Source: Christensenella sp. UBA2853
Lineage (GTDB): Bacteria > Bacillota > Clostridia > Christensenellales > Aristaeellaceae
Length of the DNA: 64,000 nt
Direction of reading: 5' to 3'
NCBI GenBank assembly: GCA_002350845.1
Contig: DEFL01000046.1
Span: 21,992-85,991 of the forward strand
In this document: one piece after another, positions 25,945-32,227 of the stretch
Layout: each line of letters starts with the position of its first letter
How positions within the stretch are numbered: position 1 is the stretch's first letter
Notes under the pieces: generated by a model
Databases searched by the model: none
What the model saw: only the letters and a program-made list of their open reading frames with translations
What the model was told of the DNA's origin: nothing
Translations under genes and position numbers: made by a program

Positions 25945-26838
25945 ATGCGCATGCGGCTGAAACGCAAGCATGAGATGGATATAAAGAAAACAACATGGAT
26001 TTCCATCACAGCCAATGTCCTTCAGATTGTGCTGATGCTGCTGATTCTGGCAGAACTGCTGATCGAAGGCAAGGCCTCTGTGATGATCCGCACAGCGGCC
26101 ATCGTGACGTTCGTGGTGATTGCAGCGGGTGCAGCAGTGGACATCAGTGACGCACTTGCCCAGCGCAGGCTGCTCCAGCAGATGGATGATATGGATGCAA
26201 CAATTGATGACCTGGAGACGCTGAATAATAAGATCCGGGCACAGCGGCATGACTTTCTCAACCATCTGCAGGTAGTGTACGGACTGATGGAAATGGAGGA
26301 GTATCAGGAAGCCGGCGCATATATTGAGAAAGTGTATGGCGACATTACGGCGTTGAGCCGCACGCTGAAGACAGCCAATCCGTCGATCAATGCACTGCTC
26401 CAGGTCAAGATGGGCGCATGCGAACAGGCCGGAATTCAGATGCAGCTGAACATTCGCAGCCGGTGGGAAAACCTGCCGATGCCAGGATGGGAAATGTGCA
26501 AAGTACTCGGCAATCTGATTGACAATGCAATGGACGCCCTCCAGGAAGTGGACCAGCGCTGCCTGACGATTACACTGACGGAAAACCTGCATCATTTCTG
26601 CTTTACGGTTGCCAATAATGGTCCCATGATTCCGGTTCAGAGCCAGAAGGCCATCTTTGATGCCGGCGTTACAGGCAAGGGAAGCGGTCACGGTATGGGG
26701 CTGTACATTGTGCAGGAAACCATGAAGAAATACGGCGGCGACATTTCCCTGTCCAGCACCCCGGAAGAGACCTCTTTTTCAGGATATGTCCCCAGGGAAA
26801 TCCGCAATCCGGAGGAAAACACGCGTGACGATCAGTGA
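25945..26838 (+). CDS. Membrane sensor histidine kinase, Spo0B-type phosphoacceptor, no adjacent response regulator
   Basis: The 297-residue kinase has two transmembrane helices with a very short external loop (about residues 15-40 and 50-75). A coiled linker leads to the phosphoacceptor helix AQRHDFLNHLQVVYGLMEM, whose RHDFLNHLQ core is the Spo0B_a/CitA-DcuS type. The ATPase domain carries the N-box NLIDNAMDAL and the G-box GKGSGHGMGLYIV. The start follows GGGGAG by eight bases. No response regulator gene is next to it or elsewhere in the window, and the tiny external loop suggests it senses a membrane or intracellular signal. It is coupled to the next gene by overlap. Confidence 0.88.
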   Translation: MRMRLKRKHEMDIKKTTWISITANVLQIVLMLLILAELLIEGKASVMIRTAAIVTFVVIAAGAAVDISDALAQRRLLQQMDDMDATIDDLETLNNKIRAQRHDFLNHLQVVYGLMEMEEYQEAGAYIEKVYGDITALSRTLKTANPSINALLQVKMGACEQAGIQMQLNIRSRWENLPMPGWEMCKVLGNLIDNAMDALQEVDQRCLTITLTENLHHFCFTVANNGPMIPVQSQKAIFDAGVTGKGSGHGMGLYIVQETMKKYGGDISLSSTPEETSFSGYVPREIRNPEENTRDDQ

Positions 26839-27694
26839 GTGCAACCGGATCCTGCTGGAACGGCTTTCCTGTGCTTTACAGATGGGCCCTCTCTGCACAG
26901 AAGAGACCCTTCTTGAACTCACTGACCTCGGCATCAGTCGGGAGGAAGCCATGGCGGCCGTTCTCCTGTCTGCCATGGGACTCGATGAGGAGACAGAACC
27001 GGGAAAAGAAATCTACAGAGGATATCTCCCGCAGATGCTTGCGGAATGTGCTCCGGAAGACGTGGAGGAAGACGCGTATGTCAGGGCTGTCGGAAGTCTT
27101 TCTTTCTGCCAGGGACGGCATGCTCTGACCATGGATTTGCTTGAACCAATGCAGCTCTTTGTCAGGAATGATTTTGAGATGGACCGGGCAGGCCGTGTGC
27201 TCCCTCAGATTGGCTTTTTTTCCAGAGAAGTCCGCTTTCCGGTTCTGCTTGAGAATGGATTGAGCTGGATGTCCTGCGAGCCCAATGAGATTGCGACGCT
27301 TCGCCCGCTTGCGCAGCAGGCGTATGGAAACGTCGTCATGATGGGGCTGGGACTGGGGTATTATGCGTATCACGCGCTGCTGAATCCTGAAGTGCGTTCG
27401 GTCACGGTCGTGGAACGGGATGCGGAAACGATCGCCCTGTTTCAAAAGGCGCTCCTTCCGTGCTTCCCCCGGCACGAAGCACTGACCATCATCCAGGACG
27501 ATGCGTTTTCATTTGCACGCAGTGAGCTGAAAAAACGGAAAGCAGATACAGTGCTTGTGGATCTCTGGAAAAGTGCCGGGGATGGACTGGAACTGTATAC
27601 AGAGATGAAGAAGATAGAGCCTGAGGGAGCGAATTGGCAGTACTGGATCGAAAAAACCATGCAGTACTATCTGAAAGAGAGAGAAAGATGGTAA
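26825..27694 (+). CDS. SAM-dependent methyltransferase / spermidine synthase-like protein
   Basis: The 289-residue protein has an N-terminal helical part without recognised domain and a C-terminal Rossmann fold. VVMMGLGLGYYAYHALL (about residues 170-186) is a glycine-rich nucleotide loop, VTVVERDAETIALF gives the acidic residue that binds the ribose in methyltransferases and polyamine synthases, and IIQDDAFSF is the next strand. The catalytic identity is not clear; no typical spermidine synthase gatekeeper motif is seen. The GTG start overlaps the kinase stop by 14 bases and has GGAGGAAA about six bases upstream. Methyltransferase activity is inference from the fold. Confidence 0.65.
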   Translation: MTISECNRILLERLSCALQMGPLCTEETLLELTDLGISREEAMAAVLLSAMGLDEETEPGKEIYRGYLPQMLAECAPEDVEEDAYVRAVGSLSFCQGRHALTMDLLEPMQLFVRNDFEMDRAGRVLPQIGFFSREVRFPVLLENGLSWMSCEPNEIATLRPLAQQAYGNVVMMGLGLGYYAYHALLNPEVRSVTVVERDAETIALFQKALLPCFPRHEALTIIQDDAFSFARSELKKRKADTVLVDLWKSAGDGLELYTEMKKIEPEGANWQYWIEKTMQYYLKERERW

Positions 27695-28164
27695 GACATG
27701 CCCAGACAGGAGACCTTGAGCAGCTGCTGACGATGTATCGTGAGCTGCGCGTGTCGGGAATGCCGGGGATCACATGGTCGGAGGCATACCCGAGTGATGA
27801 CGATATACGAAATGATCTGACGCAGCATGCACTGTATGTGCTGGAATGGCAGGGGGAAGTCGTTGCATCGCTTGCGACAGAAATGGATGAAGTCAAAGAC
27901 CTCGTCCCGTGTGATCCGCAGGCCGTTTCCTGTGAGATTTCCAGGGTCGCTGTGCGGCGTTCACTGCAGGGGAGAGGATTGTGCGGGATGCTGATGTCGG
28001 AGACACTGGATCTCCTCAGGGAAGAGGGATATCAGGTGATTCGCCTTCTGGTCAGCGGACAGAATCTGCCTGCCTATCGTGCCTATCTCCGGGCGGGATT
28101 TGAAATCCTCGGAGAAGCAGACAAGTATGATGTTCACTGGACCTGCTGTGAAAAATGGCTTTGA
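27688..28164 (+). CDS. GNAT family N-acetyltransferase
   Basis: This 158-residue acetyltransferase has MVRHAQTGDLEQLL at its start, EISRVAVRRSLQGRGLCGML with the acetyl-CoA loop QGRGLCG, and NLPAYRAYLRAGF near the end, the usual GNAT order. Its ATG lies inside the end of the upstream gene (seven-base overlap), so it is the last gene of the run beginning at 20126. A terminator follows immediately. The substrate is unknown. Confidence 0.8.
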   Translation: MVRHAQTGDLEQLLTMYRELRVSGMPGITWSEAYPSDDDIRNDLTQHALYVLEWQGEVVASLATEMDEVKDLVPCDPQAVSCEISRVAVRRSLQGRGLCGMLMSETLDLLREEGYQVIRLLVSGQNLPAYRAYLRAGFEILGEADKYDVHWTCCEKWL

Positions 28165-28171
28165 TCGGAAC

Positions 28172-28202
28172 AGCACCGGCTGACACCGGTGCTTTCTTTG
28201 TT
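28172..28202 (+). terminator. Terminator ending the 20-28 kb gene run
   Basis: AGCACCGG (28172-28179) pairs with CCGGTGCT (28186-28193) around CTGACA, followed by TTCTTTGTT. The end of the T-rich stretch abuts the left end of the inverted-repeat element. Confidence 0.88.
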
Positions 28203-28484
28203 ATCCGAACCTTTGAAAAATCCGAACCTTTTCATTTGGAGTACAGTAGTACTATCTATTTCTCCAGAAAAAGGTTCGGATTAATTATTATTGTCTGGCA
28301 ACCAAAGACTTCAGACTGCCGTTATTGTTTTTCCATTTGCTTCATTAGCCATATTTGATGATCCTCCTTCGTTTTTGAACGAAGCATAACACACCCCAAA
28401 TAAAATCCGAACCTTTCAAGATACAATTCTTCCTGCATAGGGGGATGTTCGTTTAAGGTTCGAATTTTTCAAAGGTTCGGATAA
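28201..28484. repeat. 284-bp MITE-like element with 30-bp terminal inverted repeats and nested copies
   Basis: The left end (28201-28230) and right end (28455-28484) are inverted copies matching at 29 of 30 positions. Both are built from the 12-mer ATCCGAACCTTT. Six copies occur: forward at 28203-28214 and 28220-28231, reverse at 28270-28281, forward at 28405-28416, and reverse at about 28455-28464 (degenerate) and 28471-28482, giving the order + + - + - -. The second and third copies also form a local hairpin extended by TGGAG/CTCCA (to 28241 and 28262); the fourth and fifth form another. If the ends are taken as TCCGAACC...GGTTCGGA, the flanking dinucleotide is TA on both sides (28202-28203 and 28482-28483), as for IS630/mariner-type insertions. 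No transposase is encoded. The sequence is clearly AT-richer than its neighbours. Confidence 0.7.
28315..28356 (-). other. 13-codon reading frame with strong ribosome binding site inside the element
   Basis: On the minus strand AAGGAGG (28369-28363) is followed ten bases later by ATG and the peptide MANEANGKTITAV, then TGA. Upstream lies a short hairpin, CTTCGTT/AACGAAG (28367-28384). The peptide start loosely resembles the first residues of some clostridial large serine recombinases, so this could be the cut-off start of such a gene. It could equally be a real leader peptide or chance. Evidence is only the ribosome binding site and codon appearance. Confidence 0.3.
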
Positions 28485-28577
28485 AAGGAAAAATCGGAAG
28501 GTTCCGATTTTCTTTGTGCACAAAAAGAACAGGAAAACTGAACGATCGGGAATTACACGAAATGTCCACATGGCAGA

Positions 28578-28784
28578 TGTGTATAGAATGTGTGTATAGA
28601 CTGTGGATAAAAGATTATCCACAAAAACAGACCAGAGTCGTGATAAAAATGTGGAAATATCGTCAATAAACGCAGACATGTGTCCACAATTGGAAACCGG
28701 TCGGCAGTGCGTTATCCACATGTTTATAAACAACCTGTGGATAATACAGGAACACTGAAGGTGCGTTTCCACAGATTATACACA
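28578..28784. other. DnaA-box cluster
   Basis: Five perfect TTATNCACA sites lie in 183 bases: TGTGGATAA at 28602-28610, TTATCCACA at 28615-28623, TTATCCACA at 28712-28720, TGTGGATAA at 28736-28744 and TTATACACA at 28776-28784. Two near matches (CTATACACA on the minus strand) lie at 28578-28586 and 28591-28599. The first two perfect sites form a head-to-head palindrome with a four-base spacer. A single TTATCCACA is expected about once per 128 kb by chance on two strands, so the cluster is not random. It is gene-free, AT-rich and lies between the inverted-repeat element and a TetR promoter. It could be a DnaA-titrating or reactivating site, a control region, or an origin. No dnaA, dnaN or rpmH gene is nearby. 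Confidence 0.8.
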
Positions 28785-28856
28785 GCAAAACACGAACAAA
28801 ACGGTTTAAAAAATAAGAAAAGTTCGAGAAATGACGGGTAATATCGAAAATGCAGT

Positions 28857-28885
28857 TTGACATTGGATGGGAAATCGGGTATATT
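28857..28885 (+). promoter_or_regulatory. Promoter of the TetR-family gene
   Basis: TTGACA (28857-28862) and TATATT (28880-28885) are 17 bases apart. A ten-base palindrome GAACATGTTC (28888-28897) covers the expected transcription start and is a candidate site for autorepression by the TetR protein. The remaining sequence from 28785 to 28856 is AT-rich with no gene. Confidence 0.75.
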
Positions 28886-28914
28886 TCGAACATGTTCACA
28901 AAGAGGTGAAAAAA

Positions 28915-29493
28915 ATGCCAAAAATCATTCCCGAGATCAGGGAGCAGTTTATTGCCGCGGCGCGGCAGCGCATTCTGTACAGTCAGCAGCACGATCTGAC
29001 GATCAGAGAAATTTCGGAAGACTGCAGGACGGGACTGGGCACTGTTTATAATTATTTCCCGTCCAAGGATGCACTGATAGCCGAGGTGCTTTTCGAAGAC
29101 TGGCAGACATTGTGGGAAGAAGTGCAGAAAAAGCTGGAGGATTCGGAAAGCCCGATGCAGGATATCGAGCTGATTTATGATGCACTGTGCACCTTTATGC
29201 GCAAGTATTATCCGACAATGGAGATCTACACATCCGTTGCAAAGAGCGTGGGGGATGTCCGGAGCTACCATCCTGCCATGATTGAGCAGATTTCAGGCGT
29301 GATCAGCCATACACTCAGGCGTTACGCACTGTCTGTGGAGCCTTACACCGATATTGTCCTTGCTGAAATCCTTCTGGGCATCGCGATTCATAAGAGTGAA
29401 CAGTTTGAGCAGATCTGTCCGATCATCTGCAGGATTCTTGGGGTGGAGCGTTCCAGTGCCGGCGATGGGCGAACGCAGGGAAAAGCGCATTGA
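28915..29493 (+). CDS. TetR/AcrR family transcriptional regulator
   Basis: The 192-residue protein has a TetR-type N-terminal helix-turn-helix (LTIREISEDCRTGLGTVYNYFPSKDALIAEVL, split here as about residues 24-55) and a helical ligand-binding C-terminal domain without recognised specificity. GAGGTGA five bases upstream fixes the start. The gene stands alone: a DnaA-box cluster precedes its promoter and a bidirectional terminator follows. No transporter or enzyme gene adjoins it, so its target is probably itself or a distant gene. The proximity of DnaA boxes raises the possibility of control by DnaA. Confidence 0.85.
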   Translation: MPKIIPEIREQFIAAARQRILYSQQHDLTIREISEDCRTGLGTVYNYFPSKDALIAEVLFEDWQTLWEEVQKKLEDSESPMQDIELIYDALCTFMRKYYPTMEIYTSVAKSVGDVRSYHPAMIEQISGVISHTLRRYALSVEPYTDIVLAEILLGIAIHKSEQFEQICPIICRILGVERSSAGDGRTQGKAH

Positions 29494-29510
29494 CCATGGC
29501 ACGGGCTTCA

Positions 29511-29554
29511 GCCATAAAAAAACAGCAGCATGCACGCTGCTGTTTTTTTATGGC
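29511..29554. terminator. Bidirectional terminator, TetR gene / DUF1292 gene
   Basis: A 19-bp perfect inverted repeat (29511-29529 and 29536-29554) with loop ATGCAC contains seven A residues on one side and seven T on the other, serving both convergent genes. Confidence 0.92.
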
Positions 29555-29596
29555 CGCCTCCGATTGACAGGAGGAACGGATGGCAGACCGGCTGTT

Positions 29597-29920
29597 TTAC
29601 TCCTCGTCGGCATCCTCATCTTCAGAGAGGCGCTGATGGGCAACCGCGATCAGGCGGTTTTCCAGCTCTTCGTCTTCAATTGGAACAAACTCGTCGAGTT
29701 CGTCACCGTTTTCATCTGTGACGGTGTTGACCTGCATGATAAAGCAGTCAACATCTTCGTCGTAGTTTGCCTGTTCGTCTTCCTCGTCATAATCTGCAAT
29801 GATTGCATATTCCTGACCATTGTAGAAGAAATAATCGATGATTTCCATCTGATAGACGTTGCCGTCTTCGTCCGTGATCTCAATCAGATCCGGCTCCTGG
29901 TTGTTTTCGTCTTCGTACAT
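29597..29920 (-). CDS. DUF1292 family protein
   Basis: This acidic 107-residue cytosolic protein belongs to DUF1292, a family widespread in Clostridia and Bacilli with unknown function. The pattern IEITDEDGNVYQMEIIDYFFYNGQEYAII, followed by an acidic stretch and VPIEDEELENRLIA, is characteristic. The C-terminal tail is strongly acidic (LSEDEDADEE). The start at 29920 has AGGAGGT upstream; an earlier ATG at 29938 overlaps that site and is less likely. It has its own promoter and terminator here. Confidence 0.85.
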   Translation of the reverse strand: MYEDENNQEPDLIEITDEDGNVYQMEIIDYFFYNGQEYAIIADYDEEDEQANYDEDVDCFIMQVNTVTDENGDELDEFVPIEDEELENRLIAVAHQRLSEDEDADEE

Positions 29921-29972
29921 AAACTGTACCTCCTGCATCTATCCGTTGGTTTGTGGATGGGGTCACAAGCGC

Positions 29973-30001
29973 ATTATACAGCAAGGAATGCGCATTGACA
30001 A
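29973..30001 (-). promoter_or_regulatory. Promoter of the DUF1292 gene
   Basis: On the minus strand TTGTCA (30001-29996) and TATAAT (29978-29973) are 17 bases apart. An inverted repeat GCGCATT (29969-29975) / AATGCGC (29987-29993) overlaps the -10 box and spacer and may be an operator. Confidence 0.7.
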
Positions 30002-30016
30002 TCTGAATCAGAAAGA

Positions 30017-30232
30017 TTAATGGGTGGGATTCTGCTTCTTTTGCAGGGGCTCGAGCGTACCATCCAGCCGCTGCAGTTTGACGCCCTGCAGCATGGATTC
30101 CATGCCCTGGCGGAATTCGCGCAGGTACTGCTGGCGAAGGTCAGCCTGTTCGGCTGCCTCTTCCGGGGTCAGGCCTTCACTGCGCTGTTTTTTTGCGAGT
30201 GCGTTGATGCGTTCAATTTTTGCGTGTTCCAT
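30017..30232 (-). CDS. DUF896 family protein (YnzC-like)
   Basis: This 71-residue helical protein is of the DUF896/YnzC type: MEHAKIERINALAKKQRSEGLTPEE (N-terminal helical hairpin), then ADLRQQYLREFRQGMES, and a short basic tail. In Bacillus, members belong to the LexA regulon or are of unknown role. The start at 30232 follows GGGAGGA; a longer frame to 30295 runs into the upstream gene without a ribosome binding site. It overlaps the end of the Lgt-like gene by 20 bases and is the last gene of the minus-strand operon. Confidence 0.83.
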   Translation of the reverse strand: MEHAKIERINALAKKQRSEGLTPEEAAEQADLRQQYLREFRQGMESMLQGVKLQRLDGTLEPLQKKQNPTH

Positions 30233-31160
30233 GACTGGTTTCCTCCCGGAACGTAAGATGATAAAGATGAAGGGTCTGAAACAGGATCCATGCAAGACAG
30301 ACGGACATGAGACCGTAGGCCAGAGGACGATTCCCCCAGCGGTCCACGCCGAATTCAGCCAGAATGCTCAGGCCGATACAGAGCAGTGTTGTGGAAAAGG
30401 CAATGATGAGATCCCGCTGATGCAGCCGTGCCCGCCGGGCCCAGATCACCATGCTGATGATCACCAGAATGATGGCCAGCACCTGCTGGATGCGGACAAA
30501 GTGGACAACCATATGTCCATCATCCTTCAGGGATTCCAGGAGAACCTGAGAGATGCCATACAGGGTCATTTCCATCAGGAGAAGATCTCCTTCGTGCGGC
30601 AGGTGATGATGGCCGCGCAGAAGCGTAAGGAGAATCAGTGTGATCAGCAGTGCACAGAAGGCTTCATAGAGGAAAATGGGATGCAGAAAACCATCAAATC
30701 CTTCCGGGGCAAAAGGCGGTATGAAACTGCCTGAGATCGGCCGCCCTTCGCCCAGTCCGGTCCCGATTTCCGCGAAACGTGCGGCAATGACGGCAACAGG
30801 AAACCCGATGCCGACACCGTCAAGAAAGACACGGGGGGACATCCGCGTGATTCTGCCCGTCAGCCAGGCACTGAAGCAGGCCCCGAAGAAAGCACCCATC
30901 ATGGAATAGCCGCCGTCCCAGAAATGAAGAGCCAGAGCGGGATTGGACAGGGTGGTCAGGTAGTAGGTACAGTTTGCAAGAACAAATACCAACCTGGAAA
31001 AAAACCAGACGCAGGGGATGGTCACAACGCCAAAAATCAGCAACACATCCGTGGAGCATTTGCGGGCGTGAAGAACATACGCGCAGGCACAGATGATGCC
31101 CAGAAGAAGGGCAAGCGCGGCGTAGATGCCGTATGAAGTAAAAGAGAAAATCTGGTCCAT
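30213..31160 (-). CDS. Lgt-like membrane protein (prolipoprotein diacylglyceryl transferase family), divergent
   Basis: This 315-residue protein has about seven or eight membrane helices. It matches the overall Lgt pattern: FWDGGYSMMGAFFG in place of the Lgt GGxxxHGG loop, ARFAEIGTGLGEGRP in place of the R-x-GN-x-x-NxE signature, and HPIFLYEA in place of HPxQLYE. The histidine essential in E. coli Lgt (His103) and the asparagine of the signature are not seen, while the signature arginine and the HP..LYE motif remain. It may therefore transfer a different group or be a specialised paralogue. It lies between a NAGPA protein and DUF896 in one operon. The family is fairly sure; canonical lipoprotein modification is doubtful. 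Confidence 0.7.
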   Translation of the reverse strand: MDQIFSFTSYGIYAALALLLGIICACAYVLHARKCSTDVLLIFGVVTIPCVWFFSRLVFVLANCTYYLTTLSNPALALHFWDGGYSMMGAFFGACFSAWLTGRITRMSPRVFLDGVGIGFPVAVIAARFAEIGTGLGEGRPISGSFIPPFAPEGFDGFLHPIFLYEAFCALLITLILLTLLRGHHHLPHEGDLLLMEMTLYGISQVLLESLKDDGHMVVHFVRIQQVLAIILVIISMVIWARRARLHQRDLIIAFSTTLLCIGLSILAEFGVDRWGNRPLAYGLMSVCLAWILFQTLHLYHLTFREETSHGTRKN

Positions 31161-31169
31161 GGGAACCTC

Positions 31170-32057
31170 TTATTCTGTCTTGTCATCAAGACCGAAATCA
31201 ATGGCCGTGGCAAAATAAATGATATCGGTCACGGAACGCTCGGCTTCGTAGGATTTTGCGGAATAGTTTTCGCGGTTGAACACCATCAGCGCGCTGTTTC
31301 CGCCATCCAGGTTGTATGCCTGCTGGCAGCCCTGGTCATACATGAACTGTGCCAGGGTTTTCACATTGCAGCCCTTGGAACCATCCGCTCCGCGGCCGTC
31401 CACCACGACCAGAAGGTATTCGAGCGGGCCGATCTGACCGATGGCGCAGCGCGGCTCTATGCCGCGGATATTGTAATTGTATTTTTTGGGCATCTCCTGG
31501 AGCACGCCGTCCACGACCAGCGCAGGACCAAAGTTGAACACATTGACAATGCCCAGATCACCTTCCACGAGCGTCTTGAGTTCGTCTTTGTCGGATTTGA
31601 TGATGATATGGAAATCGGCGTTTTTGTCAATGACGAGCATATCGCGTGATTTCAGCGGCTTTTTTCTGTAGACTTCGCCCATGCGCACTACATAGCCGCC
31701 TTCTTCGTTGCCGTAATAATCGCCGCCGATGGCAACGACAGCGTTGTTGGCCCGGGCCATGGTGGAAATCCGGTTGGTCTTTTTCTTGCCGAAGGGAGCG
31801 GCCAGTGCTGTGCGCAGCTGCGTGGGATCGGCGATCTTCACGCGGGCGACGTTAAACTGTGCCTTGCCGACCATCACTCGTTCCATATGGACTTCAATGC
31901 TGTCATCTTTGTAAGCGTCCTCGGTGAAAAGGGAGGGGTCCGGCACATGGCCTGCAGAAAAATCGACAGGGAGCGGATTCACACCCTCTGCGCAGGCAGT
32001 GCCTGCAAGGATGACAAGGAGAACAACGGACAGAAGCCGGAAAACAACATTTCGCAT
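31170..32057 (-). CDS. Secreted phosphodiester glycosidase (NAGPA) domain protein
   Basis: The 295-residue product has a signal peptide (MRNVVFRLLSVVLLVILAGT and AGTACAEG, cut after Ala) and a NAGPA domain. Motifs are RISTMARANNAVVAIGGDYY, IRGIEPRCAIGQ and YNLDGGNSALMVF, with the DGG aspartate near the C terminus. Its relatives hydrolyse sugar phosphodiesters or process exopolysaccharide. The start at 32057 follows GGAGG; the frame continues upstream to 32084 but without a site. It lies 24 bases after a 48-residue hydrophobic protein gene and nine bases before the Lgt-like gene. It is only distantly similar to the protein at 25052. Confidence 0.83.
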   Translation of the reverse strand: MRNVVFRLLSVVLLVILAGTACAEGVNPLPVDFSAGHVPDPSLFTEDAYKDDSIEVHMERVMVGKAQFNVARVKIADPTQLRTALAAPFGKKKTNRISTMARANNAVVAIGGDYYGNEEGGYVVRMGEVYRKKPLKSRDMLVIDKNADFHIIIKSDKDELKTLVEGDLGIVNVFNFGPALVVDGVLQEMPKKYNYNIRGIEPRCAIGQIGPLEYLLVVVDGRGADGSKGCNVKTLAQFMYDQGCQQAYNLDGGNSALMVFNRENYSAKSYEAERSVTDIIYFATAIDFGLDDKTE

Positions 32058-32080
32058 GATACAGATCCTCCGTATGTCAA

Positions 32081-32227
32081 TCAAAGAAAATCATATTCTT
32101 CATCGATGCCTTCATCGAGATACTGTTCCTGGGCTTCCTCGGTGATGGTGCCGCTGGGAACAGCCCGGGCAAAGCCGATCAGGCAAATGACGAGAAGAAA
32201 CAGCAGAAGCAGATTTTTCGCTGTCAT
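32081..32227 (-). CDS. 48-aa small membrane or secreted protein, unknown
   Basis: I do not recognise it. The N-terminal half is a hydrophobic helix that reads as signal peptide or anchor (MTAKNLLLLFLLVICLIGFA), followed by RAVPSGTITEEAQEQYLDEG and an acidic end IDEEYDFL. The ATG overlaps the stop of the upstream GT2-GtrA gene in an ATGA arrangement, with AAAGGAG positioned for it. The next gene follows 24 bases later with its own GGAGG. The coupling makes it very probably real although short. The acidic external tail suggests interaction with a partner in this envelope operon. Confidence 0.72.
   Translation of the reverse strand: MTAKNLLLLFLLVICLIGFARAVPSGTITEEAQEQYLDEGIDEEYDFL

Noticed and set aside
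28201..28484. CRISPR array from the repeated 12-mers
   Set aside because: Repeats are too short, irregularly spaced and in both orientations, with no cas genes.
28578..28784. Standard chromosomal oriC
   Set aside because: No dnaA, dnaN, rpmH or gyrase genes flank it, and the genes to the left point towards it rather than away. Kept only as an open alternative in the findings.
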